Below, in pieces: positions 37,456 to 49,627 of a stretch of 64,000 nt of DNA (position 1 is the stretch's first letter; each line of letters opens with the position of its first letter). Source of the DNA: Strix aluco. Lineage: Eukaryota; Chordata; Aves; Strigiformes; Strigidae. The DNA is taken from the NCBI RefSeq assembly GCF_031877795.1, contig NC_133971.1, positions 46,820,892-46,884,891 of the forward strand, read 5' to 3'. The notes below the pieces were generated by a model that saw only the letters and a list, made by a program, of their open reading frames with translations, did no database searches and had not been told where the DNA came from. A program made the translations under genes and the position numbers.

Positions 37456-38647
37456 TGTGGTGGTGCAACCCCCCTCTCTCAGGCCGCTCGGTGTTTAGCG
37501 CAATCTTCCCCCCTTGGATCACATGCCAACCCAAATTGAACAGGGAAAGGTAAGGAACCAGAACACAAAGGCACTCCCTTAATGCTCCTGATTCCTACCT
37601 CCCCTGTTTGCTTGGGAACAGACCACATGCCAACTCAAATGGCTTGGGAAAGGCAGTAGACCAGAGCGTTAAGGTGCCCCCTTAACGCACCTGGTTCCTG
37701 CCCCCTCCTCTCCTACTGTTTGAGAACAATGACAAAGGCAAGGGACCAGAGCATTAACGCACTCCCTTAGACCACCTGGTTTCTGCCTCTCTCTCTTACA
37801 TTTAAAGAACAATAAGAACCATCAATTATTCCTGACAGCCTAGTACATCTGTATTTGGTTGTGGCCCAAAGCCACAGTGATACCAGAACTCCAAGATCTA
37901 GCAAGTTCTGGGCCTGTGCAACTGGTAGAATGTACTGGAATATTCCGTCATCCAAGTTGGACTGAGATGAAAAAGTACCTGACAAAAGTCAATTACCTCA
38001 GACCCTATAAATAACAGTTCTAAGCTAGACCCTTTGACCTCTCCTGGATCAGAGCGGGCTGTGACCAGCATGTCCCCTGAGCTGGGATGCCTCTCAGGCA
38101 CAGATTTCTCAAAATTTGAAGACTGTCTGCCCACAAAGCTGACGGAAGGCCAGGGTGAAGTCATTGTCTTCCTGACTCTAAATGATCACCCATTGAGAAA
38201 TACCAATGCATCAGGAATATTTGCTCCAAACTTGAGGGAAATTTTAATTATAGGCTAGCCTCTTCCATCCACCTCTTTACTTATTTATGTGCTTAAATAC
38301 ACACAATTGCCTTTATGAGTGTAGCTGTCTATACATTTCACTGGATATCCAAATATTTCCACACTGTCTCTGTGTGTGTGTATGTTTTGACTATTTATAT
38401 ATATACATATATACATATTTTGATTTAGAATGCCCTATAGTAAGTTAGTGTGAATCTTGTCATTCTTGAATCTATAATCAAGTCACTATTTTAATCAGAA
38501 TATATTTTACTGAATCACTTTGTTAATCTTTAAATCAATCAACCATTGAGTGCTGCTAAATTTTAACCTTTGATCTACCTCACACCACAAATAAATCTTA
38601 AATTGTTATTAAATCATAACTGTGTGAGATACTTTTCATCCATGACA
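37456..38647 (+). mobile_element. Nested solo LTR with exact 5-bp TSD ACAGG
   Basis: The insert begins TGTGGTGGTGC at 37456 and ends CATCCATGACA at 38647. ACAGG is duplicated on both sides (37451-37455 and 38648-38652), exactly where the host LTR is interrupted. On the + strand a TATAAATA box lies at 38006-38013 and an AATAAA signal at 38590-38595, giving a normal U3-R-U5 order. It differs in sequence from its host LTR, so it is another ERV family that inserted later. Confidence 0.85.
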
Positions 38648-38945
38648 ACAGGGAGATATCACTCACCAATCACCATCATGAGCAAAACAGACTCAACTTG
38701 GGGAAATTAGTTTAATTTATTACCAATCAAATCAGAATAGGATAATGAGAAATAAAACCAAATCTTAAAACACCTTCACCCCACCCCTCCCTTCTTCCCA
38801 GGCTCAACTTCACTCCCAATTTTCTCTATCTCCTGCTCCCAAGCTTCACAGAGGGATGGGGAATGGGGGTGTTGGTCAGTTCATCATTTGTTGTTTCTGC
38901 TGCCCCTTCCTCCTCAGGGAAAGGACTCCTCACACTCTTCCCCTG

Positions 38946-39385
38946 CTCCAGTGTGGGGTCCCTCCCACAGGAGACAGTCCTCCATGAACTTCTCCAGCGT
39001 GAGTCCTTCCCACAGGCTGCAGTTCTTCACAGACTGCTCCAGCGTGGGTCCCTTCCTTGTGTCCTTTCCACAGGGCACTGTCCTTCAGGAACAGACTGCT
39101 CCAGCATGGATCCCCCACAGGGTCACAAGTCCTGCCAGAAAACCTGCTCCTGTGTGGACTCCTCTCTCTCCACAGGTCCACAGGTCCTGCCAGAAGCCAG
39201 CTTCAGCACGGCCTCTCCACAGGGTCACAGCCTCCTTCAGGTGCAGCCACCTGCTCGGCGTGGGGTTCCCCCACGGGCTGCAGGTGTATCTCTGCTCCAC
39301 TGTGGACCTCCATGGGCTGCAGGGGACAGCCTGCCTCACCATGGTCTTCACCATGGGCTGCAGGGGAACCTCTGCTCTGGTGCCT
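38946..39385 (+). repeat. Internal subrepeats of the outer LTR, ~45-60 bp units
   Basis: About eight imperfect units begin with CTCCAG(C/T)GTGG or close variants, followed by a CCC-ACAGG block and a CTGCAG/GTCCT block. The first starts at 38946. They explain the long open frames seen across this region on the + strand, which are not genes. Confidence 0.75.
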
Positions 39386-39678
39386 GGAGCACCTCCTCCC
39401 CCTCCTTCTTCACTGACCTTGGTGTCTGCAGAGCTGTTTCACATATTCTCACTCCTCTCCCCAGCTACAGTTGCTGTTGCACAGGTTTTTTTCCCCTTCT
39501 TAAATATGCTACCACCACTGCTGATGGGCTCAGCCTTGGCCAGCGGTGGGTCCGTCTTGAAGCCAGCTGGCATTGGATCTATAGGACACAGGAGAAGCTT
39601 GTAGCAGCTTCTCACAGAAGCCACCCCTGTAGCCCTCCCTGTTACCAAAACCTTGCCATGCAAACCCAGTACAACAGT

Positions 39679-40630
39679 TTTCTAGTTTTCATTGATAGCA
39701 CTATTTACGACTACAGTTTATGTGAATTAGGCATCACAGTAAACTTTCCAGTGACATCTATACCATTTGGTTACATGTGCTACTGTTGTCAGTGGAGAAG
39801 AAATAACATTTTCCTACTTATTCTGAAGAAATATGTATCTTACCATTCAGTTCTCTCTTTTCCAGGAAAATAAAGGTTATAGCTCTTCTAATCCAATCTT
39901 TAAAAACAGCCTCCAGCCGCCCCTCTTCTTAAATTTAAATTTTGTCTGTTTAAATGACATTTTGCTCTTCCTGAAAATACCAGGTCATGCACCAAGGATC
40001 AGTGATTGCAGTTCCAAATTTTGCCTTAAAGACAGTATTTTATATCTTTTTGCCATATTCAACATCCATATAAAGTATACTCCTACTGAAGTTCTGGTTT
40101 ATGGTAAAACAAACAGAACATTTAAGAACACTTCCAAAGTGTAACCAAACGACCATAAGAAGAGTAATTCAAGTTACCCTTTTAGAACATATATTATACT
40201 TATGTGCAATTTAAATCCTTGCTACAAAGGGATACAGCTATTTACCACACTCTGTGCATGAACAATCTGCAAGTGTTAAAGAAGATGCAAGACAGGTTAA
40301 ATAAGAACCAAATAAGTGATCCTAAGTCACTTAATAGGTACCCTAAGGTTATTCGTTAATTAATTCAGAAATAAATATGATGCATTTTGAGCTGAAAATG
40401 CTGGAAACAACATGAAGTTAAAACCACCAGTCATTTTTTTAAATCGGGATTATATTTATAGAACCCTCTCCAACACAAATAGTGAATGAAACAACACAAG
40501 CTTCTGAAGTGCTAAGGCTTGGGCAACAGGCCCAAGCCAGAGTTGACCTACAGATGAATCCTGTATATTTTATAACTGATAACCATTGTGCTAGTAGGTA
40601 TTGTACTAACTTATAACAACCCACTTACGC
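39679..40630. other. Unique stretch with a partial LTR-like duplicate
   Basis: Mostly unremarkable AT-rich DNA. At about 40500-40550 the order GAAGTGCTAAGGC and GGCAACAGGCCCAAGCCAG repeats, imperfectly, the beginning of the LTR at 40631 (AGTGCTAAAGC, GAACAACAGGCCCCAAGCCA). It may be a fragment of a second copy. Confidence 0.45.
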
Positions 40631-41359
40631 TGTTGTAGAAAGTGCTAAAGCGTTGAAATTCTGAAGCCTGAACAACAGGCCCCAAGCCAAAGCTGCTTAG
40701 CATGTAGTCATTAACAAAATATGTAAACTCACTACTGAAAGATGCAGCTTAGACAGAATATAATCAGTAGTGAGGATGAAAGGCCAAGAGAATGTATCCA
40801 ACTTTCCTTTCTCAGCCTTGTTCAAGGCTGAGAACCCAAGTATTTGGCCTTGCTAGAAACTCCCTTGGTTTCCCTGCCCCGAGCCCTGGCCAGGCTTCGG
40901 GTGGAATCCAACAGGAGAACGAAACCAGAAATTTTCCGCTCAAAACAAAGGTGCCAGCTATTCTGGCTTGCTGATTTTTGGTATATAAGGCTGGACCCGC
41001 TCACAGCGACTTTGGAAGCCTCACCTACGGGTGGACGCACCGCGTAGGATTTCCCACTTGCCGGGACAGGCTCTCCAAATCCTCGCTGTAACCGGGGCTG
41101 CCCAGCGACTGCAGGTCTGGATGATGGTAACGTATGCAAGTGGTGATGGATCTTTCTTAATCACTATTCTCCCCATCATGTAGTAATGATTTGATGCATT
41201 GCCTTGTATTTTCCTATTTGTTGCTTTAGGTGCATTATTCTGCCTTTTCTTACTGCATGTTTTCTGTATTACACTGTTACATTATTTAGTTATCACCAAT
41301 AAAATACACCTACTCTTTTCTCTCTGGTGTCTGAGTTTAATTGGTATCCTTAATCAACA
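40631..41359 (+). mobile_element. Probable solo LTR of a third ERV type
   Basis: The ends TGTTGTAG (40631) and AATCAACA (41359) are inverted TGTTG/CAACA. A TATATAA box at 40982-40988 and AATAAA at 41298-41303 give a plausible promoter-to-polyA order on the + strand. A GC-rich leader lies in between. I found no matching target duplication (TACGC versus AAACA), so the ends may be off or the copy rearranged. No internal viral sequence follows. Confidence 0.55.
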
Positions 41360-43230
41360 AAACAGCTTCCAAGCAGGAAGATCTTCAGGACTAAGCTACC
41401 TTGAAATGATTCCTGAATGGAGAGGATAATTCATCCCTGTTTGCATTGTGTATGACCTGTTCTCAGCTATACACATGATGCTGCTATTTCAGCTTGTTAG
41501 AGGTGGCAAAGGGGAATCTCTGAAGCTATCACAACATGTTGTGAAACCTCAGTAATGCCATACTACAGCTGACTGACTGCTCATCTGATCTGTAATGGAA
41601 AATACAATGTTCCCAATTTGAGCAAATAGAAGGCATGCCTGATGGAAAAGGACTGATTGCCTTGAGTGGGGTGAACCTGCAACTGATACAGAACATTTAC
41701 CAATCTCATCATCCTCTCACTTTATTTGAAAGCTCACCTCCCTGGCATTTTTAATATAAGCATACATTATTAAAAATAAATCCAAAGCAAACATTGTTTG
41801 TGTATATTCTTATTAAGGAGAGGGCCAAACATCTAAGACATGCTAGTTGCAATATTCAATGCCTTAATTTGGCATGGCTACTGCAATTATGAATGCCATG
41901 TAGGAAGAGAAACCTAAGATGTAGATAAAGAGAATGATCAAAGACGTAATTTTAGCAGGAATAACTCAATCATCTTAGTTGTAAGTTTAGACAGAAATGT
42001 AACAAGTACAAATTTTTCTATGTTAATAGAAATAAATTTTAAAATGTTTATTTAAAAGAACGAAGCAAAGAAGGCAGAGTAAGTAACTTCGTAAAATGAG
42101 GGATAACTTATTATATGGAGACAAAATTAACATGTCATATCAATGGGAAGTGAATCTGGGATTGAAAAAATAGCTGTGCCAAGGAAAATTAGTCAATAAT
42201 TATGAAGAACTGTTACAGCTCAATAGCTTCTAATACAAGAAGATGAAAACAACTAATTTTGACTAAAGCATTTAATAATGGTAGTCATAATTTATAAATT
42301 CAATAATTAGTTTAACCATTAGCTGTATGAAGAAAATTTCATAACCAATACTAATTTAAATATGGTCCCTAATATTCACTACTTATTTGCTTTTATGAGG
42401 TACATTATCATTTGTATTTACATAATTTTAGTTATAATGATTCCTTAGAGATGTGGAATAAGTGAAGATAGTAATGAAGAAAAAGCTACTGGACAAACTC
42501 TATCCTCTTCATGGAAATTGAATTATAAATTGACAATTGAATCTTGAAAGTGCTACAGTTCTAATTCTGTTCCTAAAAGAGTAGTATAATGACGTTCATT
42601 TGCCTAATGTGCATTAAACAACTGAACTCAGAAAATGGAAAAACACATTTACTTTCATAGAGTGTTATAGAAACTGCAGCTTAACACAGGCTGTTTTATG
42701 AATAAAATGCTTTGATTGTTCTTAGTGATTATCTTTTGACTGCTCTAGCCCATTTTTTTTAAGTGTATATTTTTCAGATAGATTAAAAACCATCTCGCAA
42801 ATTATTTAAAAGGGGTGTGCTGCATGGCAGTAACATTTAAAATCTTGTTAATACAATAATTATCTTTATATGGTTCTGTTTAGATGCCCTTGCAATTCTA
42901 ATATATTCATTCAAGTCTGAGAGTCATTAGGTTGTCCCAGTTTGGGGTCAAAAAATGCTGTTAGTAAAAGGCATAACAAATTTCAAGAAAGCAGATTTTA
43001 CTGGACTGAAAGGCTAAATGGGTAAGATTTCTTTGGAAAAGATGCTTATTAGAAAGGTGGTTTAGGAGAGTTTGTAGCTGTTATAAAACACTCTTTAAGA
43101 ATGTGCAGGCAAAGTATTCCAGTGCAAGGAATGGGAAGAATAGTTTAGCTAAATTAGTTCTTCAGTGATCTAGGGTAATTACTAAGGAGGAGTATGAGAA
43201 GCAGCCAAAAATAGAAGACAGTATTAGAAC
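41360..43230. other. AT-rich non-coding stretch
   Basis: No gene or clear transposon recognised. Confidence 0.5.
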
Positions 43231-43314
43231 CATACAACCATAGAATCATTAGGTTGGAAAAGACCCTTAAGATCATCATGTCCAACCATAAACCTAACAC
43301 TGCCAAGTACACCA

Positions 43315-46240
43315 CTAAACCATGTCCCTAAGCACCATCTCTACACTGTCTTTTAAATTCCTCCAGGGATGGTGACTCAACCACTTCCTTGGGCAGCCTG
43401 TTCCAGGGCTTGATAACCCTTTCAGTGAGGAAATTTTTCCTAATATCCAATCTAAACCTACCCTAGTGCAACTTGAGGCAGTTTCCTCCTGTCCTATCAC
43501 TTGTTTACTTGAGAGAAGAGACCAACACCCACCTCACTACAACCTCCTTTCAGATAGTTGTAGAGGTCGATGAGGTCTCCCCTCAGCCTCCTTTTCTCCA
43601 GGATAAACAACCCCAGTTCCCTCAGCTGGTCCTCACAGGACTTGTGCTCCAGACCCTTTACCAGCTTCATTGCTCTTCTTTGGACACGCTCCCACACCTC
43701 AGTGTCTTTCTGGTAGTGAGGGGCCCAAAACTGAACACAGTATTTGAGTCATGGCCTCACCAGTGTCAAGTACAGGGGGACAATCACTTTCTAGTCCTGC
43801 TGGCCACACCATTTCTGATACAAACCAGGACACCATTGGCCTTCTTGGCCACCTGGACACACTGCTGGCTCATATTTAGCTGGCTGTCGATCAGCAACCC
43901 CATGTCCTTCTCTGCTGGGCAGCTTTCCACCCACTCTTCCCCAAGCCCATAATGTTGCATGAGGTTTTTGTGACCTAAGTGCATGACCAGACACTTGGTC
44001 TTGTTAAATTTCATACAATTGGCCTTGGTCCATCGATCCAGCCTGTCCAGATCCCTTTGTAGATCATTCCTACCCTCAAGCAGGTCAACATTCCCACCTA
44101 ACTTGGTGTCATCTGCAAACTTACTGAGGGTGCACTTGATCCCCTCATCTAGATCATTTATAAAGATGTTAAACAGGAGTGGCCCCAATACTGAGCCCTG
44201 GGGGAACACCACTTGTGACCAGCCACCACTGGATATCTAACTCCATTCACCACAACTCTTTGGGTCCAGCCATCCAGCCAGATTTTTACCCAGCAAAGAG
44301 TATGCCCATCAAAGCCATGAACAGCCATTTTCTCCAGGAGAATGCTGTGGGAAACAGTGTCAAAGGCTTTACTAGTCTAGGTAGACAACATCCACAGTCC
44401 GTCTCTTGTCTACTGAGTGCATCATCTTGTTATAGGAGATCAGCTTAGTCAAGCAGGACCTGCCTTTCATAAACCCAGGCTGACTGGGCTGATCACCTGG
44501 TTGCCCTGTACATGCCACGTGATGGCACGCAAGATGATCTGCTCCATAAGCTTCCCCAGCACTGAGGTCAGACTGACAGGCCTGTAGTTCCCCAGATCCT
44601 CCTTCCAGTCCTTCCATCTACAGACAGGCATCACATTTGCTAACCTCCAGGTAACTGGGACCTCCCTGGATAGCCAGGACTGCTGATAAATGATGGAAAG
44701 TGGCTTGGTGAGCACTTCGGCCAGCTCCCTCACTACTCTTGGGTGGATCCCACCTGGCCCCATATACTTGTGTGTGTCTAAGTGGTATAGCAGGTCACTA
44801 CCCATTTCCCCTTGGATTATGGGGACTTCATTCTGTTCCCCATCTCTGTCTTCCATCTCAGGGCACTGGGTACCTTGAGAACACTTGGTCTTACTATTAA
44901 AGACTGAGGCAAAGAAGGCATTAAGTACCTCAGCCTTTTCCTCATCCTTTGTCACTATGTTTCCCCTGAATCCAAAAAATGATGGAGATTCTCCATAGCC
45001 CTCCTTTCATTGTTCATGTCTTTATAGAAACATTTTTTACTGTCTTTTACCACAGTAGCCAGATAAAGTTCTAGCTGGGCTTTGGGCTTTCTAATTTTCT
45101 CCCTGCATAACCTTGTAACAGCCTTGTAGTGCTCCTGAGTTGCCTTCCCCTTCTTCCAAAGGTCATAAACTCTCTCTTTTTTTTCCTGAGTTTCAGCCAA
45201 AGCTCTCTATTCAGCCAGGCCAGTCTTCTTCCCCACCAGCTCGTCTTTCATCACGTGGGGATGGCCTGCTCCTGTGCCTTCTTGAAGAATGTCCAGTCTT
45301 CCTGGATTCCTTTGCCCTTCAGGACTGCCTCCCAAGGGACTCTGTCAATCAGGCCCCTAAAGAGGCCAAAGTCTGCCCTCTGGAAGTCCATGGTGGCAGT
45401 TCTGATGACCCCCCTCCTTACTTCTCCAGGAATCAAAAACTATCATTGCATCACCCACAAGTCCTTCTCTGCTCACAAACAGCAGGTCCAGCAGGGTGCC
45501 TTTGCTGGTTGGCTCGCTCACCATCTGTGTCAGGAAGTTATGTTCTACTCACTTCAGGAATCTCCTAGACTGTTTCGTCTCTGCTGTATTGTATTTCCAG
45601 CAGAGATCTGGTAAGTTGAAGTCCCCCATGAGAACAAGGGCTAGCAAACATGAGACTTCTCCTACCTGCTTACAGAATATTTCACCTGCCTCTTCATCCT
45701 GGTTGGGTGGTCTATAACAGACTCCCACTGTGACGTCTGCCTTACTGGCCTTTCCCCTGATTCTTACCCATAAACACTCAAAGCTTTCATCACCATCGTC
45801 AAGCTCTAGATAGTCAAAATGCTCCCTAACATACAGGGATACCTCACTGTCTCTCCTTCCTTGCCCATCCTTTCTGAAGAGTTTATAGCCATCCATTGTA
45901 GCACTCCAGTTGAGTGAGTCATCCCACCATGTTTCTGTGATTTGAATTACATTATAGTTTTCCAGCTGGACAATGGCTTCCAACTCCTGTTTGCTGCCCA
46001 TGTTGCATGCATTGGTGTAGATGCACTTTGGCTGGTCTATTGATCCTGCCACCTCTTTTGGAGGAGAAGCCCTAATTCCTATGCGACTGTTTTCAGATGC
46101 TTCCGTGGTTTCTAACACTTCAACAATCCTTGCATCTTTGCTATTGCATGAATCTCCACACCCTATGTCCAATGAGATGGCTACGGTGCTGCACACATTA
46201 GTACAGGGACATTTCAAATGTTCTCCAGTGTACTCAGCAC
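43315..46240 (-). pseudogene. CR1 ORF2 relic: endonuclease plus reverse transcriptase
   Basis: The protein would nick target DNA and reverse-transcribe the CR1 RNA. From the 5' side the endonuclease block KCIYTNACNMGS, the ITETWWDDSLNWSATMDGYK region (catalytic Glu) and GDFNLPDLCW (Asp/Asn pair) are readable at about 46050-45560. The reverse transcriptase begins with NYRPVSLTSVLGKLMEQII near 44600 and carries FADDTKLGG near 44110. The thumb-like C-terminal blocks lie at 43690-43500, and ALRDMV-like VLRDMV ends at 43315. Stops or shifts between these blocks, for example near 45549, 44370 and 43780, break the frame at least four times. Confidence 0.88.
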
Positions 46241-46352
46241 ATCATGGAGCAGACCAGAGGACTCTGCTAGCACACAGTCCCTCAAACATTGGCGTGCAAC
46301 CCCCAGGCTTATCTCTAAGCAAGCTTGATTTTATGCCTTTCCCCCTTGAAAT

Positions 46353-47365
46353 CTAATTTAAAACTTCTTCAATGAGCTGTGCTAACTCCTGCACAAAGTT
46401 CTTTTTCCCCCTTTCAGAAAGGTGTACCCCATCTGTTGCCAGCAGGCCTGGTGTCATGTAGACTGATCCATGATCAAAAACCACCAAATTTTGCCAGTGA
46501 CACCAGTCTCAGAGCCAGGTATTGATATGATGGATCTTCCTGTTTCTTCCTTTATCATTCTCTGCAACTGGTAGCATAGAAGAGAACACTACTTTTGCTC
46601 CTGATACCTTAACCAGTGGCCCCAAGGCCCTGAAATCTGATTGCACTTGGACTTCTTATTGCAATTTAATTGCTGCCTACATGAGAAATCAATAATGGAT
46701 AACCATCCAAGGGCCGTACCATGGTAGGAAGTTTCCTTGTCACATCTTTAACCCTGGCCCCAGGGAGTCAGCAGACTTCTCTGAGAAGTGGGTTCAGCTG
46801 GCATATTGGACCTTCTGTTCCTATCAGAAGTGAGTCTCCCATGACAATGACCCATCTTTTTTCTATATGGAAGCAGTTTTGACGCAGGGCGTAGGCCTCA
46901 GCGACACCTCCAACCTAGATGAACCATTGTCCTTGTCATTGTTCGGTTCCACTTGCAGAGCCTCATACCTGTTACGCAAGGGCAGCTGCAAAGGTGGCGT
47001 GGTCACAGAAGAGATGTGCCTGCTGTGCTGGGCAGGAACTTGTCACCATTGCCCCTATCCCTTAAGTCACCACATTCTGCTGGGTGAAGAGAGGATAGGG
47101 AAGTCTCCATACCATACATCCTGTCTGACTGACAGGTCAGTCCCAGGGAAGGTAGGATGCAGTTTCAATAGTCTCTCTCTCTCTAGCACTCTCTAATACT
47201 CCTTGATCTACTCACCTCCTCCTGCAGCTCTGCCACTAAGCAGGGGCGTTCCTCTACCTGAGCATACCTCCCACAGGTGTGCTTACTCCTGGTGTCTGGT
47301 ACTGGCAAAAGAGCAGGGCATAACCTGCAGTCTGGCACCTGGGCAGGCAAATGCACAAGATGAGA
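46353..47365 (-). pseudogene. CR1 ORF1 relic with GDSL/SGNH esterase-like domain
   Basis: The C-terminus reads DGVHLSERGKKNF, QELAQLIEEVLN and stop at 46353. DGVH supplies the Asp-x-x-His pair of SGNH hydrolases. The start of the domain reads VIVMGDSLLIGTEGP at about 46850-46810, giving the GDSL serine block. Further 5', near 47290-47200, YAQVEERPCLVAELQEEV matches the helical N-terminal part of CR1 ORF1. An in-frame TGA in the 'REVC' segment and further stops show decay. CR1 ORF1 protein binds RNA; the esterase role is inferred from family knowledge. Confidence 0.8.
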
Positions 47366-47380
47366 TACAGCTAGGCAAGA

Positions 47381-48007
47381 CTATGAAAACATAAGAAAAA
47401 GCCTTTGGTGGTGATTAAGAAGATTAGACAAAGATGGTGTACTGCAAAACAAATGAAGCTGATAAGACCAAGGAGGTCCTAATGTCTTCTTACTGTCTTT
47501 ACCCCTCTGCTTTTTTTTTTTTTTTTTTTAAAGTCTTTACTGGAAAAGGTTAATGGTGATGAGGCTCTTGGCAGTTAATACCTGTAACATAAAAATACAA
47601 GTCAGGCTAGGGCTGGAAGAGAATGTCTAAGGATAAAGTTTCATAAGGTAGGTGACCTGATTTAATGGCTTGCTGTTGCCAAAAGGGGAGATCCCACATG
47701 CTTTCCCATGTGCAGACACAAAGACCCATAAACCAGCGTTGTTAGCCACATGCTGTCATTCTTTTGTGCTGGCTCTGGCATTTGTCTGACCCCATACTGA
47801 ACCAGTTCAGCTTGCTAAATGGTCAAAAAGCAAATGCAGTAACAGTTACAAGAAGTGATTGTTTTTCCATCCCTAGTTCACAAGAAGAAAGTGGAGAACG
47901 TGCAGGAAAACACACAGTAATTCTGCTGTAGAAAACACTAAGGTGGCCTTCCCTGATACAGTCTATCCATCTACAGGCACTGTCAACAAAGAAGGGTGAG
48001 GGCTAAT
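47381..48007. other. Unique stretch with T19 run
   Basis: No gene seen. A run of 19 T lies at 47511-47529, just beyond the 5' limit of the long CR1. Confidence 0.5.
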
Positions 48008-48990
48008 TAAGAGTTCAGAGAAGGGCAACAGAAATTAATAAAATCACAGAAAAATATGACTAACAGAAGGAATTTTGGGACTTGAGATTATTTTTTCCAA
48101 GAAAGACAGCTGAGAAAAACGACAACAGTCTTTATTCAGGTAAGCAGTACATAATAAAGCAAAGGAATTAAAAAGGAAAAAACCTGACTATGAAGACTGT
48201 CCCCAGAGGAAGATACCAGTCTGGGGTGTTGGTCTGCAGAGGAGGTAAGAATGAAAGTGGAAAAATCTTTCATGGGATTAGGAAGGTTAGAGAAACAAAA
48301 TATGGGAACATACAAAGTGAGGAAAAGCCAAAAATAAAAGGGAACAAAAAGTGATGAAATATAGCTGACTGTTGTAAGGTAAAGGAGATGCCCAACTGAG
48401 GGATAATTTTTAATTAGTTTTTTTCAGACAGAAAGCATTACTTTCTAGAATAAACAATTTATTTTTTTAGATCTTTATTTACTGATATAGTAGTTTCTTC
48501 TGATTACAAACTGCAGGACTGTGATATAGAATAAACCCATTTAAGTCACCAGAAGAAGACATTATTTCCAGTAAGCACACCAAAAGAAATCAATTTTCAA
48601 ATAAAAAAGCTGCCAGGTAAATTGTATATTTTTATCATCTGTGATTGTGTTCCATCCCAGCCAAAATTACTCACTTTTCAGAGGTCTGCCTCCATGTCTT
48701 CTTTAAAAAGTATATAGAACCTGGTTTGCAGAAGCTGTTAGTGATGAAAATTTAAGAACCCAGACTGTAAATGTAGAGAGTTGTCATGCCAAATGCAGTG
48801 TTATACAATAGAAGATGCCACAACAAAAAGCACCAGCCAGAACTCTACTCAGGCAGATTCAACTCAGAAATAAGGAAAACGCATTTACAGTGTTTCAGAA
48901 CCAGAATAAACTGCAAAAAGAAAGTGGTTTCCCTCTCCTGATGTTTGTAAACTGAGACTTGGTATCTTTCTGGAATTTGTTACTAAAACA
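48008..48990 (+). mobile_element. Ancient CR1 relic (ORF2 3' end and 3' UTR)
   Basis: Sense CR1 blocks are recognisable: 'gttcagagaagggcaacag' (the KRVQRRAT region), 'ttttttccaagaaagacagctgag', 'gtctttattcaggtaagcag', then near 48870 'cagaaataaggaaaacgcat' and 'agaaagtggtttccctctcc'. Divergence is high. It is older than the other CR1 copies and ends about 400 bp before the CEP120 CpG island. Confidence 0.6.
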
Positions 48991-49558
48991 CAAGGATTTT
49001 ATGTCAGTGCAAAGTTTTTGACAGGCTATCTAATAAAATGGTAAACATAAAAATGGTTATTACTTCATATGGAAGACAGAATACCTTAAAAAATTATCTA
49101 AGCATGACAAAGCTGCATTTTGCTAGAACTAGATTCAAATTGCCCCGCACTGCCACTCATCACGGTGGGAAAAAAATAATGAAACTTCGCTGGTTTTGGA
49201 CAGGATGTCTTTACAGCGGCCGGTATTTGTCGACTGCCAATGCAAAGTTCTTGTGAAAACTACAATGTCGTATTTGTATTTTTATTTATGTGTACGAGGT
49301 TTTCGACTACTTTTTCTTCAGTCGATACTGCGCACAACGCTGGTTTCTCGCCGCGCGTGCGCCGGCACCGCCGGTGGCGAGGTAGTTAAGGGGCTGAGTT
49401 ACGGCAAAGAGCAGCTGCTTAGCTTTACCTCCGCCCTCTCCTGAAACGCCCCATTTCCAAGCCAGAAAACAGACGGATGACGCGAGGCAGCCCGACATGC
49501 CCTCGGGGGTAGCTGCGCGCCACAACCAGATGCCGCCGGCAGCGTCCGGCAGGGCGGC

Positions 49559-49611
49559 GGGGGGGGGGGGGGGGGGCGGGGGCGGGGGCGGGGGCGGGGC
49601 GGCGGGGCGGG
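49559..49611 (+). repeat. G18 run plus (GGGGGC)n
   Basis: Eighteen consecutive G (49559-49576) are followed by four to five G4-5C units ending near 49611. It offers overlapping Sp1-type boxes and strong G-quadruplex potential directly upstream of the likely start. Copy number may be mis-assembled. Confidence 0.9.
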
Positions 49612-49627
49612 CCCACGGCGCCCCGCG

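Larger units (their letters stand above)
37334..39673. mobile_element. Solo LTR (second family), split by a nested LTR
   Basis: The outer LTR starts TGTGGTGGGTTGAC at 37334 and ends CCCAGTACA at 39673. It is flanked by near-identical 5-mers ACAGC (37329-37333) and ACAGT (39674-39678). Its first 122 bp are at 37334-37455 and the rest resumes at 38653, with a 1192-bp foreign LTR between. Without the insert the outer LTR is about 1.14 kb. The same family gives the fragment at 29418. There are no gag, pol or env remains. Confidence 0.85.
43231..47380 (-). mobile_element. Nearly full-length, degraded CR1 LINE
   Basis: About 4.15 kb on the minus strand. It runs from the CR1 3' octamer region near 43236, through ORF2, to ORF1 and its N-terminal coiled-coil-like segment near 47200-47365. 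Full CR1 elements are about 4.5 kb, and most genomic copies keep only a few hundred 3' bases, so this copy is unusually long. Multiple stops and shifts in both ORFs make it inactive. The 5' limit is approximate; a 19-T run follows at 47511. Confidence 0.9.

Noticed and set aside
38863..39873. 336-codon plus-strand open frame
   Set aside because: It is inside an LTR and is made of the ~50-bp CTCCAG-GTGG subrepeats, with no conserved domain.
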